Positions 1 through 6,030 are shown, counted from the first letter of the stretch. The stretch is DNA of 9,975 bases from Methanoregulaceae archaeon (GCA_028679325.1 JAJRBS010000190.1:1-9975), one strand, 5' to 3'. Numbers and translations are program-made. The notes: generated by a model not told the origin, from the sequence alone.

Positions 1-110
1 CCGACAAGAACAGGATCTTCTTGTATGGGTGTACCGTTTTTCCGGTGCCACCACTTGTTATAGTCCATCTGCCAGTTATCCCGGGAATTTCTTGGTTCGT
101 TGTTTTTCAT
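1..110 (-). CDS. Partial CDS, N-terminus of an unrecognised protein
   Basis: An open frame starts at ATG 108-110 on the minus strand and runs off the left edge of the window, giving about 36 residues. The peptide begins MKNNEPRNSRDNWQ and has a tryptophan-rich stretch (YNKWWHRKNG). It looks soluble, with no signal peptide or membrane segment in what is visible. The start is supported by a good Shine-Dalgarno match, AAGGT at 116-120, five bases before the ATG. An inverted repeat, AGGTC-ctct-GACCT at 130-143, lies just upstream and could be an operator. I do not recognise the family. The gene is in the same direction as the FKBP gene but is separated from it by about 118 bases with two T-runs, so it is probably its own transcription unit. 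Too little is present to name a function. Confidence 0.5.
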   Translation of the reverse strand, partial: MKNNEPRNSRDNWQMDYNKWWHRKNGTPIQEDPVLV

Positions 111-190
111 ACGATACCTTATAGTGTATAGGTCCTCTGACCTGATAGTATGTGGTGTCGGACCCGAAGGGTGTCGTTTCGTTTAAAATG

Positions 191-212
191 AAAAAACCAA
201 CGGCTGAAAAAA
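191..212 (-). terminator. T-run terminator after the FKBP gene
   Basis: On the minus strand two runs of six T (plus-strand A6 at 207-212 and 191-196) lie 17-38 bases after the FKBP stop codon. Archaeal transcription often ends at such T-runs without a strong hairpin. The surrounding 111-228 stretch is clearly more AT-rich than the coding DNA and holds no convincing gene. Confidence 0.55.
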
Positions 213-228
213 TGATTGGATTTCCGGG

Positions 229-906
229 TTATGCGTCTTCTTTTTCCTGCCGGGTGAAGCTCTCGACCAGGGATATCTTCTCGATATCGGGGATGAGCTC
301 GAGCGCCTCGTGCACGATCCTGCTCCGCCAGAGCACCCACCGCCGGTCGTAGTTGATGCCGGGTGGAAGAGTGATGGTGAGAGTGCCGTCCGAAAAACTG
401 GTCTCCATGTCCTGGCCGGCATAGAGCCGGATGAGCCCCTTCACCTTCTCCTCGATATCGGTCACCTGGCCTTCGATCCTGAACCGGTAGTGGAGTTCCT
501 TTCCGGCAAAGGGATGGTTGAAGTCGATCAGCACCCGGTTGCCGATGACATCCACAACCGTCCCCTCTCCTTTGTCCGGGACCTTGATCGTCGCTCCCTT
601 CTTTGGCTTGTCCTTGAACGAGTTCTTGTTGAAGGCCTCGACCTTGCTCCCATCGTGTTCGCCGAAACCCTTCTCGGACGGGACATCGATCTCCCCCTCT
701 TCCTCGATATCCTTTCCCTCCAGGGCCTCATCGAGGCCGAGGATGACGTGGTGGCTGCCCACCGCCACCGTCACCGGGCCGTACAACGCTCCCGGGGAAT
801 GGATCCCGGCTTCCTTGGCGACATCCTCATCGGTGGAATCGAAGATAACCCCGGCGATGCTGCCTGTATAGCTGAGCGTGACAAAATCTCCCTTCTCTAT
901 CGGCAA
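229..906 (-). CDS. FKBP-type peptidyl-prolyl cis-trans isomerase, long archaeal (SlyD-like) form
   Basis: This gene encodes a cytoplasmic proline isomerase and folding helper of about 225 residues. The FKBP core is visible at residues 5-75 (GDFVTLSYTGSIAG, then FDST and VAVGSHHVILGLDEALEG). A SlyD-type insert-in-flap chaperone domain follows at roughly 76-130 (EKGFGEHD ... GNRVLIDFNHPFAGKEL), and the FKBP strand returns at about 138-150. A C-terminal extension from about 155 to 225, typical of the larger archaeal FKBPs, ends in a charged tail. The frame stays open upstream to 1023, but that stretch runs into the divergent cyaB gene and does not look like FKBP. I chose TTG at 904-906, giving M-P-I-E-K-G, because GAGGTG lies eight bases before it and homologous proteins begin there. 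The TATA box at about 928-935 would start transcription near 904-908, so the mRNA may be leaderless, in which case the ribosome site would not be used. Family assignment is firm; the start is likely but unproven. Confidence 0.93.
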   Translation of the reverse strand: MPIEKGDFVTLSYTGSIAGVIFDSTDEDVAKEAGIHSPGALYGPVTVAVGSHHVILGLDEALEGKDIEEEGEIDVPSEKGFGEHDGSKVEAFNKNSFKDKPKKGATIKVPDKGEGTVVDVIGNRVLIDFNHPFAGKELHYRFRIEGQVTDIEEKVKGLIRLYAGQDMETSFSDGTLTITLPPGINYDRRWVLWRSRIVHEALELIPDIEKISLVESFTRQEKEDA

Positions 907-924
907 TTCACATGCACCTCTGAC

Positions 925-935
925 TTTTATATAAG
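925..935. promoter_or_regulatory. Shared divergent TATA element between FKBP and cyaB
   Basis: The sequence CTTTTATATAAG contains a consensus TATA box on both strands: TTTATATA at 926-933 on the plus strand and CTTATATA at 935-928 on the minus strand. Using the usual archaeal distance of about 25 bases, minus-strand transcription would begin near 904-908, at the FKBP start, and plus-strand transcription near 953-959, at the cyaB start. No other TATA-like sequence fits either gene. Confidence 0.7.
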
Positions 936-943
936 TGGGGACG

Positions 944-1498
944 ATGATACATAAACCTGTGGAAGTCAGCGGAAGAGTCCTTGAAGTCGAGATAAAGGCA
1001 CGGGTGGAGGATACGAAGGCCATACGGGAGCGTCTCCTGCTCCGGCATGCAACCCCGTCGGGAAGGGTGCACGAGCGGGACGTCTACTACAATGCCCCGG
1101 ACCGTGACTTCGGGAAAACCGATGAGGCTCTCAGGCTCCGCTATACCGAGGCCGGCTGTGTGCTCACCTACAAGGGGCCCAAGGTGAAGGACTTCCGGCT
1201 CAAGGCCCGGGAGGAGCTCAACACCGGCGTCGAATCGGGCCCGGTTATCGAGACCATCCTCGTCCGGCTCGGCTATACTCGGGTCGCCGGGGTCGAAAAG
1301 TGGCGGGAATACTTTGACTACAAAGGAGCCTCAGTGTGTCTCGATGAGGTGAAGGGCCTCGGGGACTTTATCGAGATCGAGGCTCCCCCGGGGCAGAAGG
1401 ACCCGGAAACGTTTGTCCGGGAGATTGGAAAGGAGATCGGCGTTGAGGAAGAGCCGATCCTGGCCTCGTACCTGGAGCTGCTGCTGGAGAAGGAGTGA
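944..1498 (+). CDS. cyaB: CyaB/CYTH-domain protein (class IV adenylate cyclase or triphosphate-processing family)
   Basis: The product is about 184 residues and has the CYTH fold signature near its start: ExExK as E14-V-E-I-K18 in LEVEIKAR. Further family blocks follow: VYYNAPDRDFGKTDEALRLR (about 47-66), TYKGPK (75-80), and the acidic LDEVKGLGDFIEIE block (133-146). CYTH enzymes bind nucleoside triphosphates or triphosphate and divalent metals in a beta tunnel. Bacterial CyaB makes cAMP, but archaeal members are uncharacterised in general and may instead be triphosphatases, so the cyclase label is by family only. Start choice is open: GTG 935 overlaps the TATA box, ATG 944 is the only ATG nearby, and GTG 959 (179 residues) is closest to the conserved motif and would suit a leaderless transcript. 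The gene is divergent from FKBP and convergent with the PH-like gene. Confidence 0.88.
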   Translation: MIHKPVEVSGRVLEVEIKARVEDTKAIRERLLLRHATPSGRVHERDVYYNAPDRDFGKTDEALRLRYTEAGCVLTYKGPKVKDFRLKAREELNTGVESGPVIETILVRLGYTRVAGVEKWREYFDYKGASVCLDEVKGLGDFIEIEAPPGQKDPETFVREIGKEIGVEEEPILASYLELLLEKE

Positions 1499-1522
1499 GC
1501 GTTCAGGGGAAAAATATCCGGA

Positions 1523-1528
1523 TTTTTT
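1523..1528 (+). terminator. T6 terminator after cyaB
   Basis: A run of six T lies 25 bases after the cyaB stop codon, following a short palindrome ATCCGGAT (1516-1523). This suits an archaeal intrinsic terminator for the plus-strand transcript. Confidence 0.45.
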
Positions 1529-1538
1529 CGATGCATAT

Positions 1539-1569
1539 AAAAAAAAAAGACAAATGAAAGAAGAAAAGG
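1539..1569 (-). terminator. Strong pyrimidine/T10 terminator after the PH-like gene
   Basis: On the minus strand a T-rich pyrimidine tract runs from 1569 to 1539 and ends in ten uninterrupted T (plus-strand A10 at 1539-1548). It starts about 34 bases after the PH-like gene's stop. This is the longest homopolymer in the window and marks the end of the convergent minus-strand transcript. Confidence 0.6.
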
Positions 1570-1602
1570 TCGATGTGGGCCGATATTGCAAGATAGATTA
1601 TC

Positions 1603-1914
1603 CTACATCTTGCCGGTTACCGTCAGCGCACTTTTGATCGCCGCCGCCCACTTCTCGGCGTTTGCCACGTAAAGGGTGGTCGGCTCGACACTCCCCTCAA
1701 ACTGGATCTTCAACTCTTTCGATCCCGGGGCCGAGATCTCTTTGATAGTCCCGAGGGGCTTGTCGAGTTTGACCTCGGACGTCTTCGAGAAGAGACCGCC
1801 TGTCTTGACCTCGAGGAGGACCCGGGTGCTGGTCATAAAGAGCGTTCCCTTGCCAAAGTAGTCGGACTTGGCATCGTCCTGCATGATGATCTTTTCGTCC
1901 TGCCGGAGTTCCAT
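1603..1914 (-). CDS. Small PH/GRAM-like domain protein, function unknown
   Basis: The product is about 103 residues, essentially one domain. Its pattern resembles the PH/GRAM fold seen in short prokaryotic proteins: an opening L-x-x-D-E-K-I strand, then GTLFMTSTRVLLEVK (about 23-37), a beta-rich middle with TIKEISAPGSKELKIQF (about 56-72), and a closing helix with a tryptophan (NAEKWAAAIKSAL, about 85-97). There is no signal peptide or membrane segment. Such domains usually bind lipids or proteins; the ligand here is unknown. ATG 1914 is preferred because GGTG lies six bases upstream, though in-frame GTG codons at 1921-1926 would suit a leaderless message from the TATA box at 1949-1956. It has its own promoter and terminator, so it is monocistronic. 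Fold assignment is by pattern only. Confidence 0.75.
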   Translation of the reverse strand: MELRQDEKIIMQDDAKSDYFGKGTLFMTSTRVLLEVKTGGLFSKTSEVKLDKPLGTIKEISAPGSKELKIQFEGSVEPTTLYVANAEKWAAAIKSALTVTGKM

Positions 1915-1948
1915 GGTGTGCACCACGAGCTACTACTACGAGAGAGGG

Positions 1949-1956
1949 ATTATAAG
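1949..1956 (-). promoter_or_regulatory. TATA box of the PH-like gene
   Basis: CTTATAAT on the minus strand (1956 to 1949) is a good archaeal TATA box. Transcription would start near 1926, at most about 12 bases before ATG 1914. The inverted repeat at 1961-1973 lies directly upstream, in the position of the factor-B recognition element. Confidence 0.55.
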
Positions 1957-1960
1957 GATG

Positions 1961-1973
1961 CCGGTGACACCGG
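1961..1973. promoter_or_regulatory. Perfect inverted repeat CCGGTG-A-CACCGG, candidate operator
   Basis: Two six-base arms flank a single A. The repeat sits four bases upstream of the minus-strand TATA box of the PH-like gene, where a bound regulator could block or recruit the transcription machinery. Three further CACCGG copies lie in the same intergenic region at 2060-2065, 2074-2079 and 2080-2085. The regulator is unknown, and CCGG is common in this GC-rich DNA, so this is a candidate only. Confidence 0.4.
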
Positions 1974-2106
1974 AGTCATAGTCATAACGATCCTGGTTTT
2001 CCTTATGGAGACCGAGTTGGAGGAAGAGTGGTACCGGCCCCTGATTCATACGGGTTAGTCACCGGAAAGGGATCACCGGCACCGGTCCGGATAAATACGA
2101 AACAAA

Positions 2107-2128
2107 GGGGGATATCCCCGATAAAAAA
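2107..2128 (-). terminator. T6 terminator after the metallophosphoesterase gene
   Basis: On the minus strand, T6 (plus-strand A6 at 2123-2128) lies 16-21 bases after the stop codon. It is followed by the palindrome GGGGATATCCCC (2108-2119), which can form a short four-base-pair hairpin. Together they probably end the 4821-2144 operon. The rest of 1927-2143 contains the PH-like gene's promoter region and no credible gene. Confidence 0.5.
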
Positions 2129-2143
2129 GTCGTTGATATATTC

Positions 2144-2785
2144 TCAAACCGATAATAACTCGATCCCGATATCTTTTGCCACATCGCCGAACTTGATCAC
2201 GGCGCACTCTCCCTTCGACGCCATGCCGGGGTTCACCACTTTCGTGCCGTCGACTTCCTCGATCCCCCGGTCTTCGTGGATGTGACCGCAGCAGACCAGG
2301 TCGAAGGAGGAGAGGTGCTTTCGCACCGCCTTGCTCCCGACGTGGTTCACCCCTGCCCGGTCGAGGATCCCGTAGGGAGGGGCGTGGGAGATGAGTACGT
2401 TGTGCATGGCGCTCTCCCGCCGGGCCAGGGCACCGGAGATCAGGCTCTCGATCTTGCTCTCCTCGAGCTCGAAAGGCGTGGAGAAGGGGGTCGGGTTCGA
2501 GCCGCCGATTCCGAGGATGGAGACCCTGCCGAGGCAGAAGCAGGAGCCGTGGACGCAGACCCAGTCCGAGCACTCCAGGAACTCCACCATGCCGGGCGGG
2601 TCGCAGTTGCCGGGAACGACGAAGGTCGGGACATCGACCCGTTCCAGGAGGTCTTCGGCCGCCTCGGGCGGGCCCATGTCGGTCAGGTCGCCGGCAAAAA
2701 AGATCGTGTCGCAGTTGAGGTCGAGAAATGAGTCCAGTTTCTGGTAGTCACCGTGGAGATCGGCCAGCAGGAGGGCGCTCTTCAT
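2144..2785 (-). CDS. Calcineurin-like metallophosphoesterase (COG2129, Icc-related)
   Basis: This is a 213-residue two-metal phosphoesterase, probably cytoplasmic. The metal-binding motifs are complete and in order: D9-x-H11 (ADLHG), GDLTD with D33, GNCD with N60, SHAPP with H134, and GHIHE with H168 and H170. The family block GSNPTPFSTPFEL is at 95-107 and NPG at 185-187. The usual GNHD motif reads GNCD here. As I recall, that is normal in the COG2129 group, so it is probably not a defect. The physiological substrate of this group is not established. The gene begins only seven bases after the radical SAM stop codon, with a weak ribosome site, so it is very likely translated from the same mRNA and is the last gene of the operon. 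Confidence 0.9.
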   Translation of the reverse strand: MKSALLLADLHGDYQKLDSFLDLNCDTIFFAGDLTDMGPPEAAEDLLERVDVPTFVVPGNCDPPGMVEFLECSDWVCVHGSCFCLGRVSILGIGGSNPTPFSTPFELEESKIESLISGALARRESAMHNVLISHAPPYGILDRAGVNHVGSKAVRKHLSSFDLVCCGHIHEDRGIEEVDGTKVVNPGMASKGECAVIKFGDVAKDIGIELLSV

Positions 2786-2792
2786 TCTTTAC

Positions 2793-3902
2793 TCATTCAG
2801 AGGCGATATGAGAAAATGCTATCCCTGCCGACCTCCAGCTTCCCGTCACCTTTCCCCGGAGGGCCAGGCCGCCGAGCAGGCGGGAGAGCTCCGGGACAAG
2901 AGGACGGGGGGCTGATCCCGCCAGCGGGGTCCCCGGGAGGGGGAGGAAATAATGGGCATGCACTTTGCCCCGCGAGGAAAGCCAGCGCACAAAATCCGCT
3001 GTCTCTTTCTGGTCGTCATCGGTCTCAAACGGGAACCCGACGATGATATCCACCACCGGCGTCAGACCGGCATCGGTGCAGAGCTCCACGGCGCGTATCA
3101 CGTCACCAGTGGTGTGCCCCCGTTGGATCCGGGAGAGCACCGCATCGCTCCCGGACTGGGCCCCGAACTGGAGGCTGTCGTTCGCGCAGTAGGTGGTGAT
3201 GAGCTCGATCGCCTCTTTTGTCACGAACTCCGGGCGGACCTCGCCGGGGAAAGTGCCGAACCATATCCTGTTGTGCAGGGCGGAGAGGAGGGCTTTGACC
3301 TTCTCCAGCCGGGGGGCCTGACCGTCCGAGCCGTAGGCAAGGGCGTTCGGGGTGACGAACCGGGCATCGCGGTACCGGGATGCGTATTCCACGATCCTGT
3401 CGATTGACCGGTGCCGCATCGCGTGACCGAATATCCGGGGGGTCTGGCAGTAACTGCAGGAGAAGGGGCAGCCCCGGGATATCTCCACGTAGCCCTTCAT
3501 CCGGGAGAAGCAGGGCCAGGCATCGAGACGGACCGTTGAGTCGGGAGGGTTGAACGCGTCCGTTGTTGCCACCCCGGGGACTGAGACCGGGCGATCATCT
3601 GCCAGGCAGGCAAGGAGGGCCGGGAGAGCTGCCTCCCCCTCTCCAACGACAACGTAGTCCGCATACCGGAGCACCTCGTCCGGGCAGGCCGAGGCATGGG
3701 GACCCCCGGCGATTGTGATAAAGGGGGCCGCCGCCATCTCCGGCAGGAGGGCCGGGGCGGTCAGGGAGTTGAGGCTGTAGACCATGACCTCCGGCACCGG
3801 TTTCCTGACCGGCTCGAGCACAAAACCCTCTCTCTCGCAGGCCGCGAACAGAACGGCATAGCTGTTCCTGCTGGCGGACGTGTACCGCCAATGCATCCTC
3901 AT
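2793..3902 (-). CDS. B12-binding-domain radical SAM protein, MJ_1487-like family
   Basis: The product is a 369-residue radical SAM enzyme. The N-terminal part (about 35-115) has the layout of a cobalamin-binding Rossmann domain, with MVYSLNSLTAP, ITIAGGPHASACPDE (62-76) and YVVVGEGE (83-90). The DxHxxG cobalamin-ligand motif is not visible. The radical SAM core starts at about 137 with the cluster motif C145-PFS-C149-SY-C152 in EISRGCPFSCSYC. Later core motifs include QFGAQSGSD (245-253), DIIVGFPFET (285-294) and YFLPLPGTPLAG (318-329). This fits the uncharacterised methanogen family described by TIGR04013; some relatives of this architecture act as methyltransferases or methylthiotransferases. 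ATG 3902 has GGAT upstream; a second in-frame ATG lies two codons later. The 48-base gap to the lipoprotein gene has no TATA box or T-run, so the two are probably co-transcribed. The substrate is unknown. Confidence 0.88.
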   Translation of the reverse strand: MRMHWRYTSASRNSYAVLFAACEREGFVLEPVRKPVPEVMVYSLNSLTAPALLPEMAAAPFITIAGGPHASACPDEVLRYADYVVVGEGEAALPALLACLADDRPVSVPGVATTDAFNPPDSTVRLDAWPCFSRMKGYVEISRGCPFSCSYCQTPRIFGHAMRHRSIDRIVEYASRYRDARFVTPNALAYGSDGQAPRLEKVKALLSALHNRIWFGTFPGEVRPEFVTKEAIELITTYCANDSLQFGAQSGSDAVLSRIQRGHTTGDVIRAVELCTDAGLTPVVDIIVGFPFETDDDQKETADFVRWLSSRGKVHAHYFLPLPGTPLAGSAPRPLVPELSRLLGGLALRGKVTGSWRSAGIAFSHIASE

Positions 3903-3950
3903 GGCAGGATCCTTTTCCCCGGCGTTCTCATCAAGGGAGGGATCAGGGAA

Positions 3951-4370
3951 TCAGGGACGGGTCCGGTGAGGCAGAAGGGTATCAACCGTCTTGTAGGTCT
4001 TCCCGGTGTTCAGAGTCACCCAGGCCTCGACCCTGTCGGTCTCACGGGTGCCCTGGAACCGAACCTCCTCTCCCTTGACCGGCTGGAGTTGCTTCGTCTC
4101 CGTCTTCCCATCGGACAGGGTCACCTTGACGATGATGTTCGTGACCGCGATCTGCCCTTCGCCCCCGGCAAAGACCACTGTGATGGTATCGTAGATGGGG
4201 TCCTTCTGGTTGACCTGGAGGGTGACTTCCTGGCCCGGAGGAAGGGTCTGGGTCGGTTCCGGTGTGGGAACTGTCAGCGTCGGTGTCAGGAGAGGTGGTG
4301 CGGTAGTGCAGCCTGCCAGCATCAGCAGGACGGCGGCTGCCAGGAACAGCATCAGCACTGAGGATCTCAT
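3951..4370 (-). CDS. Small secreted lipoprotein, function unknown
   Basis: The 139-residue product has an N-terminal signal: a short basic start (MRSS), a hydrophobic segment (5-19) and a lipobox L-A-G-C ending at Cys21. It would be anchored to the outer face of the cytoplasmic membrane. A Pro/Thr-rich linker follows (about 24-46, including PTPEPTQT), then a single domain of about 90 residues with alternating strands (DTITVVFAGGEGQIAVTN, then VKVTLSDGKTETKQL), which looks like a beta sandwich. The frame extends upstream to 4457 but the extra residues destroy the signal peptide; ATG 4370 gives a proper signal and has AGAGGAT upstream. It lies 31 bases after the DUF126 gene and 48 bases before the radical SAM gene. 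I do not recognise a specific family, and the link to its cytoplasmic neighbours is unclear. Confidence 0.85.
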   Translation of the reverse strand: MRSSVLMLFLAAAVLLMLAGCTTAPPLLTPTLTVPTPEPTQTLPPGQEVTLQVNQKDPIYDTITVVFAGGEGQIAVTNIIVKVTLSDGKTETKQLQPVKGEEVRFQGTRETDRVEAWVTLNTGKTYKTVDTLLPHRTRP

Positions 4371-4401
4371 GGTGGATCCTCTGGGGGGAGAAAGGATAAA
4401 A

Positions 4402-4821
4402 TCAGCTCTTTTCTGGGAGGAGCTCGCCCTGGTAATCGATAGAGCCGGCCGTTCCATCGACAGTGACCATGACCCCGGATTGGAGCCGGTGGATGCTGAT
4501 TTCGGGCTGGTCGACTAAGGGGATGCCGCCGATGATGGCACCGACTGCGACGATGGGGTCGGCGCTGGTGTTTATCAGGGCCGCCGGGGCGTTGCCGTTC
4601 CTGTGCAGGGCGTAGATCACATAGGAACCGACCGTCGAGCCCTTACCGAAGTCGAAGGCGAGCACCGTGCCGGCGATCGAACAGCCTTCGAGGGGGTGCC
4701 CTGTCTCCACCAGCACCCCGGTATCGGGGTCGACACCCGAGAGGAAGGTGATGGGAGAGGGGCTCACCAGAAGCAGGCCGGAACCCTTCCCCCGTGAAAT
4801 GGCTCGCGCACGGATGATCAT
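4402..4821 (-). CDS. Aconitase X swivel-domain protein (DUF126), probable phosphomevalonate dehydratase small subunit
   Basis: The 139-residue product matches the aconitase-X small subunit (swivel domain). Motifs in order: ISRGKGSG (8-15), SPITFLSGVDPDTG (22-35), the active-site loop GKGSTVGSYV (59-68, with Ser62 the likely catalytic serine), GNAPAALI (76-83) and GGIPLVD (98-104). With the large DUF521 subunit, archaeal members dehydrate mevalonate 5-phosphate to trans-anhydromevalonate phosphate in the archaeal mevalonate pathway to isoprenoid lipids. The large subunit is not next to this gene, so the enzyme would be assembled from separate loci. The frame is open upstream to 5055, but that portion is antisense to PAN; ATG 4821 gives the family N-terminus and has a TATA box at 4851-4858. 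It is the first gene of the minus-strand operon. Other aconitase-X enzymes act on hydroxyproline derivatives, which is less likely in a methanogen. Confidence 0.9.
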   Translation of the reverse strand: MIIRARAISRGKGSGLLLVSPSPITFLSGVDPDTGVLVETGHPLEGCSIAGTVLAFDFGKGSTVGSYVIYALHRNGNAPAALINTSADPIVAVGAIIGGIPLVDQPEISIHRLQSGVMVTVDGTAGSIDYQGELLPEKS

Positions 4822-4831
4822 GAACACACCA

Positions 4832-4839
4832 CTTAAATG
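4832..4839 (+). promoter_or_regulatory. Probable TATA box of PAN
   Basis: CTTAAATG lies about 30 bases before the PAN start. The predicted transcription start near 4861 would leave a leader of only about four bases. It lies within the 43-base divergent gap, interleaved with the promoter of the opposite gene. Confidence 0.45.
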
Positions 4840-4850
4840 TAGGAAAAAGA

Positions 4851-4858
4851 AATATAAG
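4851..4858 (-). promoter_or_regulatory. TATA box of the DUF126-lipoprotein-radical SAM-phosphoesterase operon
   Basis: CTTATATT on the minus strand (4858 to 4851) is placed to start transcription near 4828, about seven bases before ATG 4821. It overlaps the start of the divergent PAN transcript, so the two promoters may interfere with each other. Confidence 0.5.
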
Positions 4859-4864
4859 AGTAAT

Positions 4865-6022
4865 ATGGAAGAAACCGTCCTCACGCAGGGGGGCGACTCC
4901 GAGCTGACCTCGAAGCTCAAGATGCAGGACCTCGAATCCCAGCTCCTTGACCAGAAGGTCAAGAACGAGGAGCTCGGCCGTGAGAATGCCCAGCTCCGGC
5001 GCGAGAACAACCAGCTCAAGAGAATGCCGCTCTTTGTCGCCGTGGTGGTCGACATCCTCGAAAAGGGGGAGGTTTACCTCCGGCAGCAGGGCAATAACCA
5101 GGAATACATCACCCATGTCAACGACGACATCCTCCGGGAGCTGAAGCCCGGCACCAAGGTCGCCGTCAACAACGCCCTCTCCATCGTCCGCGTCGTCGGG
5201 AATATCTTCGACTCCCGGGTACGGGTCATGGAACTTGACGAGTCACCCGATGTTACTTTCGAGAATGTCGGGGGACTCGACAAGGAGATCGAGGAGGTCC
5301 GGGAAGCGGTGGAGTATCCGCTCACCAAGCCGGAGATCTACGAGCGGGTGGGAGTAGAACCGCCGAAGGGGATCCTTCTCTTCGGCTCCCCCGGGACGGG
5401 AAAGACCCTGATCGCCAAGGCAGTGGCCCACGAGGCCCGTGCCACCTTCATCCGTATGTCGGGAAGCGAGCTGGTCCACAAGTACATCGGAGAAGGTGCC
5501 CAGCTGGTCCGGGAGCTCTTCTCCCTCGCACGGGAGAAAGCCCCGTCTATCGTCTTCATCGATGAGATAGACTCCGTGGGAAGCACCCGGACCAATGACG
5601 GAACCTCGGGCAGTGCCGAGGTGCAGAGGACACTCATGCAGCTCCTGGCAGAGATGGACGGGTTCGATACCCGGGGGGATGTCCGGATCATGGCCGCCAC
5701 CAACCGCGTGGATATGCTCGACCCGGCCCTCCTGCGGCCCGGCCGGTTCGACCGGGTCATCGAGATCCCGCTCCCCGACGCCGTGGCCCGGAAGGAGATC
5801 CTGAAGATCCACTCCCGGAAGATGCACCTTCTGGATGTCAGCCTCGACCGCATCGTGGAGATGACAGAGAAAACCACCGGGGCGGAACTCCAGGCTGTCT
5901 GCAGGGAGGCAGGCATGATGGCAGTCCGCCGGGAGGCAGACGGGGTCTCCCAAGAAGACTTCGAAAAGGCGGTCCGGAAGGTCAAGGCCGACGAGATGAC
6001 CGATTTCCGGATGTACACCTGA
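4865..6022 (+). CDS. pan: Proteasome-activating nucleotidase (AAA+ ATPase)
   Basis: PAN is the hexameric ATPase that unfolds proteins and feeds them into the archaeal 20S proteasome. The 385-residue product shows the full domain order: an N-terminal coiled coil (about 15-53), a proline at 55 corresponding to the linker proline that sets dimer pairing, an OB domain (about 56-115), and the AAA+ module. Key motifs are Walker A GSPGTGKT (174-181), pore loop KYIGEGA (206-212), Walker B IVFIDEID (229-236), sensor AATN (277-280) and arginine fingers in RPGRFDR (R291, R294). The C-terminal MYT fits the hydrophobic-Tyr-X motif that docks into and opens the proteasome gate. The upstream frame is open to 4667 but antisense to DUF126; ATG 4865 gives the proper coiled coil. 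It is somewhat shorter at the N-terminus than better-studied PANs. It ends at a T6 terminator. Confidence 0.95.
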   Translation: MEETVLTQGGDSELTSKLKMQDLESQLLDQKVKNEELGRENAQLRRENNQLKRMPLFVAVVVDILEKGEVYLRQQGNNQEYITHVNDDILRELKPGTKVAVNNALSIVRVVGNIFDSRVRVMELDESPDVTFENVGGLDKEIEEVREAVEYPLTKPEIYERVGVEPPKGILLFGSPGTGKTLIAKAVAHEARATFIRMSGSELVHKYIGEGAQLVRELFSLAREKAPSIVFIDEIDSVGSTRTNDGTSGSAEVQRTLMQLLAEMDGFDTRGDVRIMAATNRVDMLDPALLRPGRFDRVIEIPLPDAVARKEILKIHSRKMHLLDVSLDRIVEMTEKTTGAELQAVCREAGMMAVRREADGVSQEDFEKAVRKVKADEMTDFRMYT

Positions 6023-6030
6023 TCTCCCTC

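Noticed and set aside
310..954. Long plus-strand open frame opposite FKBP
   Set aside because: It is antisense to a confidently identified gene, has low-complexity composition typical of shadow frames in GC-rich DNA, and no family motifs.
907..1023. N-terminal extension of the FKBP gene to 1023
   Set aside because: It overlaps the divergent cyaB coding region, adds residues unlike any FKBP, and lies upstream of the TATA box.
1539..1548. A10 tract as an AT-rich insertion scar
   Set aside because: No target duplication or inverted ends are visible; it fits a minus-strand terminator between convergent genes.
1554..1637. Small plus-strand frame starting MKEEKVDVGRY
   Set aside because: It begins in the terminator tract and runs antisense into the PH-like gene; no support for expression.
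2006..2059. Tiny plus-strand frame METELEEEWYRPLIHTG
   Set aside because: Seventeen codons without a ribosome site or promoter; expected by chance.
2598..2610. GNCD instead of GNHD in the phosphoesterase as a sign of inactivation
   Set aside because: All other metal ligands are present and GNCD is, to my knowledge, usual in the COG2129 subgroup.
3696..4361. 221-codon plus-strand open frame opposite the radical SAM and lipoprotein genes
   Set aside because: It is a shadow of two real genes; the opposite frames carry the cluster motif and lipobox.
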